This document shows positions 18,090 to 26,717 of a stretch of 64,000 nucleotides of DNA, piece by piece. Where the stretch lies: assembly GCA_016932415.1 (NCBI GenBank), contig JAFGCX010000020.1, forward strand, positions 1 through 64,000, written 5' to 3'. Below the pieces are notes generated by a model. The model made no database searches and was not told the origin of the DNA. It worked only from the letters and a program-made list of their open reading frames with translations. Each line of letters opens with the position of its first letter. The stretch's first letter is position 1. The DNA is from Candidatus Krumholzibacteriota bacterium (GTDB taxonomy: Bacteria > Krumholzibacteriota > Krumholzibacteriia > Krumholzibacteriales > Krumholzibacteriaceae). Made by a program: the position numbers and the translations under genes.

Positions 18090-19757
18090 CTACCCTCCGT
18101 CCCTGTTCACGTTCAGTTCGACTTTGATGTTGTTGCTGTCGAGGGCTTTCGCGTACATGAACATCGCGCCGCTGATTAGCCCAATAAACACAACGAGGAC
18201 GATCGACCAGATCACGATCATTCTACCTCTTTTTTTCTTTTCCCACGAGAACCTGGCGATCGTTTTCGGGACTGTTCCCAGCACAGAGAGTTTCAATACT
18301 TTTTCGACCTCATCGACAGACCTGAAAGAGTCGTCGATGTACTCTGTAACTAGGATCGCGCCTATTCCGCACGCTATTCCGAAGATTACCGACATAAGGA
18401 TGATCCTGATCTTGTCAGGTTCGACTGGGGAAAAAGGTTTTTCAGCTTTTTCAATAATGCTTATATTATCGCCAAGATTAGTACTCTGGACTGCCTCCGT
18501 GATCTGCGTAGATGTCTTCGATTCAAGGAACGCCTGATAGACCGCCCTGTTTGTCTCTATCTCGTTGTTGAGCCTGACTACATCTCTTTCCAGCTGCGGC
18601 CTTTTCGTAAGATTCTGCCTGTGCCTTTCTATATATCCCTGAAGTTTCCTTATCCGGGACTGAAAATGTTCGAGAACATATCTCTGGTAATAATATTCCG
18701 TGATCAGGGGGCGGTATTCGGCAGAGAAATTGGAATATTCAGCCTGTATGATCTCCGAGATCCGGTTTCTCAGCTCTATCCACAAGGCGTCAGAACCATC
18801 ATCGAACCCCGGTTGTTCATCGACGCCCCTGATTATTGCGAGAAATCGTTCATCGCTCTTGGCGGATATCTGGTTTTCGATGATCCCGAGGGTCTCATCG
18901 GCGCCGACCTTGTCGGTAGACGGTACAAGGCCAAATATATTGCTTAACCTGCTTCTTATCCTTTTCAGCGTAAGGTTGCTTCTTTCTTCCTCCGATAAAA
19001 GAGTGGTCTTCCTCGCTTCCGCCAGATGGAGGTTTGCGCTGTTGATTGGATTGGATTCGATATCAGTCGAGGCCAACTCCTTTCTGACCCTGGCGAGTTC
19101 TTTTTCAGATGCTTCCATTTTTTCCTTGTATATCGCTATCTGTTCGTTACTGAAAGCACCGGCCTGCCTTAATCCTTGAAGTTTCGATTCCTGGGTGATC
19201 TGAATATATTTCTCAGTCACCTTGTTTGACAGGATATAAGCACTGTTCGGATCAGCATCCGAAACGCTTATCATGTAGAATCCCGGGACGGAGCTTTTCA
19301 CGACGATCTTGTCTCTCAGCATCCCTATCAGTCTCTTCATGACCAGCTCATCAACAGAATACTCCGATTCAGGACTTATCGAATTCTCAACCGCCATCCT
19401 GATACCGGGAGACCATTGAAGGTTAAGGTCCCTTATGACTGCTTCGAGAAAATTCGTACTCAGCAACCGGGTCTCCATGACAGACCTGAACTGTCTGTCC
19501 CTCGCTCTCTGGTTTTCCTCGAACGTCTGCAGGTACTGGCCCATCGTCTGGGAGAGCACATTTCTCTGTTCCAGTGAGACTACCGTACTCGCCTCATAGA
19601 CCGGCGTAAGATATCTTACTCCAACGAATGACACTATCATGGAAAGGACTACCGGAATGATCAGGAAAAACTTTTTTCTCTGAAAGATCTTCCAGTAAAC
19701 CGACAGGTCGATCTTGTTCTCTTCCTCTTTAGGGAGTGTCTGCCTGATATTTTCCAA
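18090..19757 (-). CDS. Wzz/GumC-family polysaccharide chain-length protein
   Basis: Inner-membrane co-polymerase of 555 residues. The N-terminal membrane segment (about 32-52) precedes the Wzz domain, a long periplasmic coiled coil (about 190-410), and the P-x-x-P-x-K segment (K-P-F-S-P-V-E-P) before the second membrane span (about 447-470). An extra C-terminal hydrophobic segment (about 515-537) follows the cytosolic tail. The start is TTG at 19757 with AGGAAGG upstream. It lies 3 nt before the kinase gene, its expected partner. Confidence 0.92.
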   Translation of the reverse strand: MENIRQTLPKEEENKIDLSVYWKIFQRKKFFLIIPVVLSMIVSFVGVRYLTPVYEASTVVSLEQRNVLSQTMGQYLQTFEENQRARDRQFRSVMETRLLSTNFLEAVIRDLNLQWSPGIRMAVENSISPESEYSVDELVMKRLIGMLRDKIVVKSSVPGFYMISVSDADPNSAYILSNKVTEKYIQITQESKLQGLRQAGAFSNEQIAIYKEKMEASEKELARVRKELASTDIESNPINSANLHLAEARKTTLLSEEERSNLTLKRIRSRLSNIFGLVPSTDKVGADETLGIIENQISAKSDERFLAIIRGVDEQPGFDDGSDALWIELRNRISEIIQAEYSNFSAEYRPLITEYYYQRYVLEHFQSRIRKLQGYIERHRQNLTKRPQLERDVVRLNNEIETNRAVYQAFLESKTSTQITEAVQSTNLGDNISIIEKAEKPFSPVEPDKIRIILMSVIFGIACGIGAILVTEYIDDSFRSVDEVEKVLKLSVLGTVPKTIARFSWEKKKRGRMIVIWSIVLVVFIGLISGAMFMYAKALDSNNIKVELNVNRDGG

Positions 19758-19769
19758 CCTGAATCCTTC

Positions 19770-20708
19770 CTACCTGTTCAAAATAGCGATCAACGTAGCT
19801 GTACCGGTTATCAGTCCTATCAGATACCTGGGATCTGTTACCAGTACTTTAACAAAGTTTTGATCTCGCGGAATATTCACCGTATCGTCAGGAAGTATCC
19901 TCGGATTATGACGTGAATCCCCGTTCTCCAGGTATTCGCCGAAATCGACCTGGATAGTGATCACTCTGCCATCAGGTTTATTTCTTATTATTGTGACCTT
20001 CCCGAGATCGGCATTTGACCCGGGTCCCCCAGCGGCAAGGATCGCGTCAGTAAGCGTTTTTTCACCAGTGATCTTGTAAGGCCCGGGCCGGACAACGCTC
20101 CCGATGACCCTTACAGATCCGTCACCGGTGTACTGAATGCTGATGGCCGGGATAATTATGGTATCTCCCGGTTTCAATCTCGGCAGGGAATCGAAGTTCC
20201 CATTCTCAATGACTTGCTGAAGGTTTACTATCAGGGTCCGTCTTCCTTCTTTTTCCGCACGGATGATCCTGACCGTCTCAAGGGAAGCTGCCGCCGTTGC
20301 CCCTCCCGCTTCGCGTACCGCCTCCCAAACGTCAGGATTCGATTTAAACTCGTATTTTCCCGGATTAAGTACTTCTCCGTGCACATAGATGAGTCGCCTC
20401 GATTCTTCTCCGACGAGAGTCACAGATATCCTAAGGACACTCGGGTATATTTCCTGAAGGCGCGCAAGTATCATCGATTCGACTTCCGGAACTGTCAATC
20501 CTGAAACTTCCATTTCTCCGATGACCGGAATAGAGATCCTTCCATTTGAGTCGATTTCAAGGCGCCGGCCAAGGCCGGGCCTGCCTGGTACATCAAGATC
20601 AAGCCTGTCGCCTTCCTGCAGCCTTATTTCCTGCGACGACACTGAAAGCGGAAAAAGCAGCAGTATTATCGCAGCCAGTACTCCGAAATATTGAATCCTG
20701 TTTTTGAT
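19770..20708 (-). CDS. Wza-type polysaccharide export protein, apparent ATC start
   Basis: Periplasm/outer-membrane export channel with a poly-export domain at the N-terminus of the mature protein (L-Q-E-G-D-R-L-D-L-D-V), two SLBB domains (VHGEVLNPGKYEF and VIGSVVRPGPYKI) and a C-terminal hydrophobic helix. The annotated-type start would be GTG 20642, but the in-frame codons upstream encode a complete signal peptide (K-N-R-I-Q-Y-F-G-V-L-A-A then a Leu-rich core). The only codon at the right distance (8 nt) from AAAGGAGG (20724-20717) is ATC at 20708. No ATG, GTG or TTG is available there. There is no lipobox Cys. Confidence 0.85.
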   Translation of the reverse strand: MKNRIQYFGVLAAIILLLFPLSVSSQEIRLQEGDRLDLDVPGRPGLGRRLEIDSNGRISIPVIGEMEVSGLTVPEVESMILARLQEIYPSVLRISVTLVGEESRRLIYVHGEVLNPGKYEFKSNPDVWEAVREAGGATAAASLETVRIIRAEKEGRRTLIVNLQQVIENGNFDSLPRLKPGDTIIIPAISIQYTGDGSVRVIGSVVRPGPYKITGEKTLTDAILAAGGPGSNADLGKVTIIRNKPDGRVITIQVDFGEYLENGDSRHNPRILPDDTVNIPRDQNFVKVLVTDPRYLIGLITGTATLIAILNR

Positions 20709-20739
20709 TTTGACCGCCTCCTTTATTGTTGAGGCATTA

Positions 20740-20768
20740 ATCGTATATTTCTTTAGCTTTTCAGTAAA
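20740..20768 (-). promoter_or_regulatory. Weak promoter candidate before the export gene
   Basis: TTTACT (20768-20763), 17 nt, TACGAT (20745-20740), each matching consensus at four positions. It would give the export/Wzz/kinase genes their own start of transcription inside the cluster. Confidence 0.3.
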
Positions 20769-20780
20769 GAAAAAAGGGAA

Positions 20781-21716
20781 TTACATCTGATCCCGATACC
20801 ATTCGACTGTCTTTGTCAATCCATCTCTGAACGATATTTCGACTGAATAGTCAAAAAGTTTTTCAGCCAATGTGATATCGGCATGGGAATGTTTCACGTC
20901 TCCCTGCCGGGTCTCAGCATAGACAGGTTGGATATCAGTATCAATTAATTTACATAAGATCGCGAAGAGTTCATTCAGCGAATACTTCCCGCCGCATGCC
21001 ACGTTGACCATCTGCCCTCCGGCTGAAACGCACTTCGAGGCTGCGATGTTCGCGTTAACGACATTCTTGACATAAGTGAAATCCCGGCTTTGCTCTCCGT
21101 CTCCGTAAATCGTCGGAGCCTTGCCATCCAGAAGATGAGTAATAAAGATCGGAATGACCGCCGCGTACTGGGAAGCCGGATCCTGCCGTGGTCCGAATAC
21201 ATTGAAATACCTTAAGCTTATGGTAGGCAATCCGTAGACCTGTGAGTATACAGAGCAGTAATATTCGCCGACAAGTTTCGTGATTGCGTAAGGTGATAGA
21301 GGTTCTGGCAGAATATCCTCGGTCTTGGGAAGTTTCTCTGTCTCTCCATAAGCCGACGATGAAGCGGCATAGACAAGGCTTTTGACACCTGCTGTTCTGG
21401 CTTCCTCGAGAACGACAAGCGTGCCGTTTATGTTTACGTCGTTTACAAGCACGGGATCGTCTATACTTCTCGGCACCGAAGCAAGCGCTGCCTGATGGAG
21501 AACATGATCGACTCCCTTCATCGCGACACGGACTTCGTCGGGTTTCCTGATATCGCCTTTTATGAATTCGATATCAGTGGCGATCCCTGCAAGATTATCT
21601 TCATGTCCGGTGGAAAGATCGTCGAAAACAACTACATCCTCGCCTCTTGACACCAGTTCGCTGGCTATATTTGAGCCTATAAATCCAGCCCCTCCGGTAA
21701 CAAGATATTTTGACAT
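20781..21716 (-). CDS. NAD-dependent nucleotide-sugar 4-epimerase (WbpP/GalE type)
   Basis: Extended short-chain dehydrogenase fold of 311 residues with the Rossmann motif T-G-G-A-G-F-I-G-S-N, the F-D-D-L-S-T-G-H loop and the catalytic S-S-S / Y-A-I-T-K set. R-Y-F-N-V-F-G-P-R-Q marks the UDP-glucose/UDP-GlcNAc 4-epimerase branch. ATG 21716 is preceded by GGAGG. It lies 28 nt after the dehydrogenase, as in polysaccharide clusters that make UDP-GalNAc or UDP-GalNAcA. Substrate not determinable by eye. Confidence 0.88.
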   Translation of the reverse strand: MSKYLVTGGAGFIGSNIASELVSRGEDVVVFDDLSTGHEDNLAGIATDIEFIKGDIRKPDEVRVAMKGVDHVLHQAALASVPRSIDDPVLVNDVNINGTLVVLEEARTAGVKSLVYAASSSAYGETEKLPKTEDILPEPLSPYAITKLVGEYYCSVYSQVYGLPTISLRYFNVFGPRQDPASQYAAVIPIFITHLLDGKAPTIYGDGEQSRDFTYVKNVVNANIAASKCVSAGGQMVNVACGGKYSLNELFAILCKLIDTDIQPVYAETRQGDVKHSHADITLAEKLFDYSVEISFRDGLTKTVEWYRDQM

Positions 21717-21743
21717 CCTGCCTCCATTCAAATTCATCGTTAA

Positions 21744-23039
21744 TTATAGCCTTACAATATTTTTATCATCGAATTCTTTCAGGACATTCCTTGAATCAAA
21801 GATCAGCGGGCAGTTCGTTACTATCTTTTTATAATCGATGGAGGAATGCCCCGTGACTATGATCGCGCAATCCATCTCCCTGAGTTTTTCAGGTTCGAAA
21901 TCAAGTTTTCTGGCGCTGCTTCCAAGTTCTCCGAGTTCGTTAACATAAGGATCGTACCAGAAGACCTCAGTGCCTCTGTTCAGGAGAAGTTTGATTATAT
22001 CGTAAGCCGGCGATTCACGTGTGTCATCGATATCCTGTTTATAAGATATTCCCACGACAAGAACTTTTGCGCCATTCATGCATTTTTTTACAGAGTTCAT
22101 CGCATCAGAGACGCGAACGACGACCTGCATTGGCATATCACCGTTGATCATACCTGCCAGCTCGATGAAACGTGCGTCGAATCCGCTTTGTTTGGCTTTC
22201 CAGGACAGGTAAAACGGGTCGATCGGGATGCAGTGGCCTCCAAGCCCTGGACCTGGATAAAATGGCATGAAACCAAAAGGTTTTGTTGCCGCGGCATCAA
22301 TGACTTCCCAGACATTGATACCCATTCTGTTGCACATCAAAGCGATCTCGTTTACCAATCCTATATTGACGCTACGGAAGGTATTCTCAAGTAATTTGAC
22401 AGTTTCAGCGACTCTCGAAGATTTGACAGGAACGGGATTCATACCGGCAGCCCTGTAGAGCATCTCGGCAAGTTCAGTGCATTGAGGTGTGACTCCTCCC
22501 ACGACCTTTGGAATATTCTTTGTATTGTATTTTTCGTTACCCGGATCCACTCGTTCAGGAGAAAAAGCGAGAAAGAAGTCTTTACCCACATTCAGGCCGC
22601 TCTCCTCCAGGATCGGCATCATCACCTCTTCCGTCGTCCCGGGGTAAGTAGTGCTTTCAAGGATGATCAACTGGCCCTTGTGGACATATTTCCGAATCTC
22701 TTTCAACGCGGCGACTATATACGAGATGTCAGGATCTTTGGTCTTTCTGAGCGGAGTCGGTACAGCTATGTTTATCGTGTCAACATCCTGTAATACGGAA
22801 AAATCATCTGTAGCTTTCAATTTGCCGCTTTTTACAGCGTTTTTTAATTCTTCGTCTGTGACATCACCGATATAGCTATTGCCGGCGTTGATTTTTTTTA
22901 CCTTTTCAGAATCAATATCTATTCCGACCGTCTGCAGACCGGCTTTACTGAATTCCACGGCCAGGGGAAGACCGACATAACCAAGGCCTATAACGGACTG
23001 GACTGCCGTTCTTTGGGATAATTTCTCTTTAAGATCCAA
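21744..23039 (-). CDS. UDP-N-acetyl-hexosamine 6-dehydrogenase (WbpA-like)
   Basis: Oxidises a UDP-HexNAc at C6 to the uronic acid. The NAD fold is G-L-G-Y-V-G-L-P-L, the catalytic cysteine lies in P-G-L-G-G-H-C-I-P-I-D-P, and the C-terminal domain has the D-D-T-R-E-S-P-A motif. At 431 residues it fits the WbpA/WecC branch. The start is TTG at 23039 with GGAGT upstream. It is the first gene after a promoter with an internal palindrome. With the oxidoreductase, acetyltransferase and aminotransferase at 55-58.6 kb it would complete a diacetamido-uronic acid pathway. Confidence 0.92.
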   Translation of the reverse strand: MDLKEKLSQRTAVQSVIGLGYVGLPLAVEFSKAGLQTVGIDIDSEKVKKINAGNSYIGDVTDEELKNAVKSGKLKATDDFSVLQDVDTINIAVPTPLRKTKDPDISYIVAALKEIRKYVHKGQLIILESTTYPGTTEEVMMPILEESGLNVGKDFFLAFSPERVDPGNEKYNTKNIPKVVGGVTPQCTELAEMLYRAAGMNPVPVKSSRVAETVKLLENTFRSVNIGLVNEIALMCNRMGINVWEVIDAAATKPFGFMPFYPGPGLGGHCIPIDPFYLSWKAKQSGFDARFIELAGMINGDMPMQVVVRVSDAMNSVKKCMNGAKVLVVGISYKQDIDDTRESPAYDIIKLLLNRGTEVFWYDPYVNELGELGSSARKLDFEPEKLREMDCAIIVTGHSSIDYKKIVTNCPLIFDSRNVLKEFDDKNIVRL

Positions 23040-23072
23040 TTCTGACTCCTTTCAAAAGCCAATTCGATGTGG

Positions 23073-23102
23073 AGAGTACACCAAAACCGGTTTTCAGGTC
23101 AA
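23073..23102 (-). promoter_or_regulatory. Promoter with a 12-bp palindrome in its spacer
   Basis: TTGACC (23102-23097), 18 nt, TACTCT (23078-23073), in the 68-bp gap between the GGDEF gene and the dehydrogenase. The perfect palindrome AAAACCGGTTTT (23083-23094) sits between -35 and -10, where a bound repressor would block RNA polymerase. Likely the main promoter of polysaccharide cluster 1. Confidence 0.5.
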
Positions 23103-23107
23103 AGGTT

Positions 23108-24157
23108 TCAAGCTTTTTCCAGATATTTTAATCCCCTGTAGCATTTGATATTGTTCTTTCCCTCGGCCTTTGCCTTATAGAGAGCCGCATCCGCATTGTC
23201 TATAAGTTCTTCGACCCCCAAGGCATCTTCCGGATATACGGCTATTCCCAGGCTGCATGACAGCAGTCCTGCATTGACCCTGTCGAATTTAAAAAGGTTT
23301 ATCGCCTTCAATATCCTTTCTCCCAGTTTTATCGCACCCTCAAGATTGGTCTGCGGAAGAAGGATAGCAAATTCGTCTCCACCGTATTTGGCGACAACAT
23401 CGATATCACGGCAGTTGGATTTTAATATCGCCGCGATATCAGTCAGTGCCCTGCTGCCCGAAAGATGACCATTTTTATCGTTGTAATCCTTGAGGTTATC
23501 GACATCCAGCATGATGAATGAAAATACCTGGTCAAAACGTATCGATCTTTTAATCTCCAGATTGATAGATCTAATCAGATACCGGTAATTATATATGCCG
23601 GTAAGTCCATCCGTGATCGATTCGAGTTTGAGCTTTTTATAGAGAAGGTAATTTTCAAACGCGATAGCCCCCTGATTTGCCATCACGTTCAGAAGATGAA
23701 TATCTTCTTCCGAAAAATCCCCCTGCTCAGGATCGTTGATGGCCAGAATGACTCCGAACAGCGCGTTCCTGGACATCAGGGGAGCGGAGATCACAGTGCT
23801 GAAATGATTCTCGTCTTTTACAAGCTCCCGGGCGACAAGGGAAAGATCGAGGTTAAATATGCTACTCCCGCTCTTCGATTCCTCAAGTTCCCTGTGAAGC
23901 CACATTGTTATTCCGCTTGACCCAGGTATATCCTCGATTCCGACTGTATATTTCTTGCCTTTCATTTCGCCTGTATACTTTATTATCCTCTGACCTTCGA
24001 TAAAGATCATATGGATCTTGTTCGTAGGGAGGATATCAATGGCGCTGCTTATTATCTTATTAAAGATCACACGATTATCCTTACCAAGACTGATAAGGCT
24101 GGTAATCTCGGCGAATGTGCGGAACAGGATGTCTTTTTCATCAAATTTATGATGCAT
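23108..24157 (-). CDS. Diguanylate cyclase (GAF-GGDEF)
   Basis: 349 residues with an N-terminal GAF-like sensor (about 10-165) and a C-terminal cyclase domain. The active site is G-G-D-E-F, and R-D-I-D five residues before it is an RxxD inhibitory site, so it should make cyclic di-GMP and feel product inhibition. No membrane segment, so cytosolic. It lies directly upstream of polysaccharide cluster 1, whose export is commonly controlled by c-di-GMP; a functional link is inference. Confidence 0.93.
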   Translation of the reverse strand: MHHKFDEKDILFRTFAEITSLISLGKDNRVIFNKIISSAIDILPTNKIHMIFIEGQRIIKYTGEMKGKKYTVGIEDIPGSSGITMWLHRELEESKSGSSIFNLDLSLVARELVKDENHFSTVISAPLMSRNALFGVILAINDPEQGDFSEEDIHLLNVMANQGAIAFENYLLYKKLKLESITDGLTGIYNYRYLIRSINLEIKRSIRFDQVFSFIMLDVDNLKDYNDKNGHLSGSRALTDIAAILKSNCRDIDVVAKYGGDEFAILLPQTNLEGAIKLGERILKAINLFKFDRVNAGLLSCSLGIAVYPEDALGVEELIDNADAALYKAKAEGKNNIKCYRGLKYLEKA

Positions 24158-24285
24158 ATTATTACCAATGCGTAAATTACAAACTCAAATAACGCAAAAG
24201 ACATGCCACCGATTAGTAAAAAGGCCTGCCAGGTTCATAGATGTCAAAATAATAATAAAAATCTTGAGAGATCAGAGGCTTACGT

Positions 24286-24594
24286 TTAATGTAAATTCTT
24301 ATATTCTTCTTTTAAATTGTTGATATTTTTAATGATATAATATATCAATACTGCGATCATAATTACAATCAACCCCGGAAGTGAATATCTCAATGCCGCT
24401 GGACTGTCACTGAACCTGTAGATGAATACACCTATTGTCGTCTTCAGAAGGATGATGAGAAACACCAAAAGGATAATTTTGACAAGCAAAACGGTAATCG
24501 ATGAATAGAAATATTCCCTCTTTCTCCGTGCCGTCTGTCTTATGGTTGACTGAAATTTCCGTCTTTTAGGCTGCCTTGTCTTTAGAACCATCAC
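24286..24594 (-). CDS. Small membrane protein, two segments
   Basis: 102 residues: a basic N-terminus (KTRQPKRRKFQ), two hydrophobic segments (about 32-55 and 70-92) and a charged tail. It follows the DUF4834-like gene by 40 nt on the same strand. I do not recognise a family; it resembles small accessory membrane proteins. The 128 bp downstream, before the GGDEF gene, hold nothing clear. Confidence 0.5.
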   Translation of the reverse strand: MMVLKTRQPKRRKFQSTIRQTARRKREYFYSSITVLLVKIILLVFLIILLKTTIGVFIYRFSDSPAALRYSLPGLIVIMIAVLIYYIIKNINNLKEEYKNLH

Positions 24595-24634
24595 TCTTTA
24601 TCCTTTGGGATCTCCGCCTGGCATGGGACTTCCT

Positions 24635-24913
24635 TTATTCGATCTCCTCGTAATCAGCATCTTCTATCTTCTGGTTGGTCAATTCGCTGTAATCCTCATC
24701 CCTGCGATCTCCTCCCGTACCGGTCCTGGGTTTCCCGGATCTTCTCCCCGGATTAAAAGATCTTCCAAAAATCTTTATAAGATAATAGGCCAGCCCGAAT
24801 ATCAGAAGAATCCTGAAAAATAACATCCCTTTCCCCTGTTGAGATCTTTCCCCCGGTTTTACAAAAGAAAACTCATATTGTTCCCTGTTTTTATCAGGCT
24901 CCGTGTCCCGCAT
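24635..24913 (-). CDS. Small single-span membrane protein (DUF4834-like)
   Basis: 92 residues with one membrane segment (about 30-46, MLFFRILLIFGLAYYLIKI) followed by a basic then strongly acidic tail ending D-A-D-Y-E-E-I-E. That tail is a feature of DUF4834-type proteins. Function unknown. Lies just downstream of tRNA-Arg. Confidence 0.5.
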   Translation of the reverse strand: MRDTEPDKNREQYEFSFVKPGERSQQGKGMLFFRILLIFGLAYYLIKIFGRSFNPGRRSGKPRTGTGGDRRDEDYSELTNQKIEDADYEEIE

Positions 24914-24943
24914 CCGGGATTGACCGGGTCACGGAGCCAAAAG

Positions 24944-25017
24944 CACGCCCGAGAGGATTCGAACCTCCGACACCCAGCTCCGGAGGCTGGTGCTCTATCC
25001 AACTGAGCTACGGGCGC
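24944..25017 (-). tRNA. tRNA-Arg (CCG)
   Basis: Full cloverleaf: acceptor GCGCCCG, D arm GCTC...GAGC, anticodon stem CCAGC/GCTGG with loop CTCCGGA (anticodon CCG), and T arm around GGTTCGAATCC. Discriminator G; CCA is not encoded. The first ten bases also carry the last two codons and stop of recN. Confidence 0.95.
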
Positions 25018-26702
25018 TTTTCTTTATTTCCGAGAAGTTCCGAGGCAAGTTTCTCTCTCAGGTCTCCCCTGCCTCCCAGCATTCTCGCCAGTTCGATTTT
25101 TCTCTCTTCCTTGCCAAGGACAGAAGCTTTTGTGATCGTCCTGCCGCCAAGGACCTTCTTTTCTATTAAAATATGCTGATTTCCAGCTGCCGCGACCTGT
25201 GGCAGATGGGTTATCGTTATGATCTGATAATTATCAGCAAGTTCTTCCATTTTTTCAGCTACAACGGCCCCGAGATCTGCTCCGAGTCCTGAATCGATCT
25301 CGTCGAAAATAAGGGTTGGTATTCCCTTTTTCCTTACAAGCAGTCTCTTGAGTACCAGGGTGATCCTGGAAAGTTCCCCTCCTGACGCCACTTCCGAAAG
25401 TGGGTGCATCTGCTCTCCCACATTCGTTCTGATCATGAATTCAACCCTGTCCCAACCGCCAGGATGTAAATCTAGCTCATCAGCACCGTCTATGAAAGCT
25501 TTTATTTCGACGGTTTTTATGCTGGTTTTAAAAACAGCGCCATTCATTCCGAGTCCCTGCAATTCCATTGTGATCTCTTCATCGATCGATTTAGCGTGTT
25601 TTTTCCTTTCATCGGAAAGCCTTTTCAATAAAGGTAAAAGTCCTTCCTTTGCTTTTTGAAGCATACTGGATGACTCTATCATCTCGTCAGACCCATCTTC
25701 GAGAGATCTCAACGAGGATCTAAGTTCATCGCGTTTTTCTATAAGCCCCCTGAAATCAGTAGCAAATTTTCGTTTGGCCGACTGGATCGCCGCAAGCCGG
25801 TTCTGCAGATATTCGAGATCTGCGGGATCGTCCTCATCGTCCGATTCCGAATGTTCAAGCGTTCTGTCGATCTCTTCGAGCGAAATGATCATTTCCTCGA
25901 TCTCAAGCTTCGAATCACTCCAGCTCTGATCGATCATGGACAATTTCCCCAAAAGCCTTTCCAGCGCGCTCATTTTTTCAAGAATAGATCCCTCTCCTTC
26001 GGATAGCAGAGACCTTGATTCTTCGATCGATCTGGCGTGGCTATGAAGATTCTCCAGTTTTTTGATCCTCGTCGCAAGCTGATCGTCCATCCCCGGGTCA
26101 AGCCCCAGGGCATCGAGCTGTTTCAGCTGAAACCTGAAATAATCTTCTCTCTCCCTGTTTTCCCTTTCTTTTTTTCTCAACGCGTCGAGATCTTTCCACC
26201 TGTTTCGGAAAAGCTCTATGGCCTCATCGCATCTCTCGAGAAGCTGCACATATGGTCCCGAGCCATCGAGCTGCGCGATATGGCTCGAGGGATCAAGAAG
26301 CTCCTGGTGCCTGTGCTGTGAGTTAAGTTCAAGAAGTATTTCCGAGAGTCTTTTAGCATCCTGGTTTGAAGCAGTTCGATCATTGATCCATAATCTGCTT
26401 CTTCCGTCGAAACCTATCTCTCTTTTTACCGATACCTGACTGCCAGGTTTGATATCAATCCCTGGAATACCTGAAATATCCATTTTCCCGGGCATAAGGA
26501 ATCTTCCCTCGACACAAAGCTTATCCGCTCCTTTTCTCAAAAGAGATTTTCTGGCTCTTCCACCTGATAAAAGATCCACCGCGGTAAGTATGATAGATTT
26601 GCCAGCCCCCGTAGATCCGGTTATAACGTTCAATCCATTATCGAATATTATCGCCGCGTCCTCAACGACGGCAAGATTGCGGATGAGCAACTCCTGAAGC
26701 AT
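25008..26702 (-). CDS. recN: DNA repair protein RecN
   Basis: SMC-like ATPase acting in double-strand break repair. Walker A G-S-T-G-A-G-K-S is at about 31-38, long coiled coils fill the middle, and the C-terminal half has the A-S-G-G-E-L-S-R signature and I-F-D-E-I-D-S-G Walker B. 564 residues, normal length. Its final codons CGC CCG TAG lie inside the tRNA-Arg gene. Next to nadK, a common pairing. Confidence 0.95.
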   Translation of the reverse strand: MLQELLIRNLAVVEDAAIIFDNGLNVITGSTGAGKSIILTAVDLLSGGRARKSLLRKGADKLCVEGRFLMPGKMDISGIPGIDIKPGSQVSVKREIGFDGRSRLWINDRTASNQDAKRLSEILLELNSQHRHQELLDPSSHIAQLDGSGPYVQLLERCDEAIELFRNRWKDLDALRKKERENREREDYFRFQLKQLDALGLDPGMDDQLATRIKKLENLHSHARSIEESRSLLSEGEGSILEKMSALERLLGKLSMIDQSWSDSKLEIEEMIISLEEIDRTLEHSESDDEDDPADLEYLQNRLAAIQSAKRKFATDFRGLIEKRDELRSSLRSLEDGSDEMIESSSMLQKAKEGLLPLLKRLSDERKKHAKSIDEEITMELQGLGMNGAVFKTSIKTVEIKAFIDGADELDLHPGGWDRVEFMIRTNVGEQMHPLSEVASGGELSRITLVLKRLLVRKKGIPTLIFDEIDSGLGADLGAVVAEKMEELADNYQIITITHLPQVAAAGNQHILIEKKVLGGRTITKASVLGKEERKIELARMLGGRGDLREKLASELLGNKEKRP

Positions 26703-26717
26703 ACCCGTTTCCCTTCA

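Noticed and set aside
23040-23107. Sigma-54 promoter for cluster 1
   Set aside because: A TTGGC occurs but no GC at the -12 position with correct spacing.
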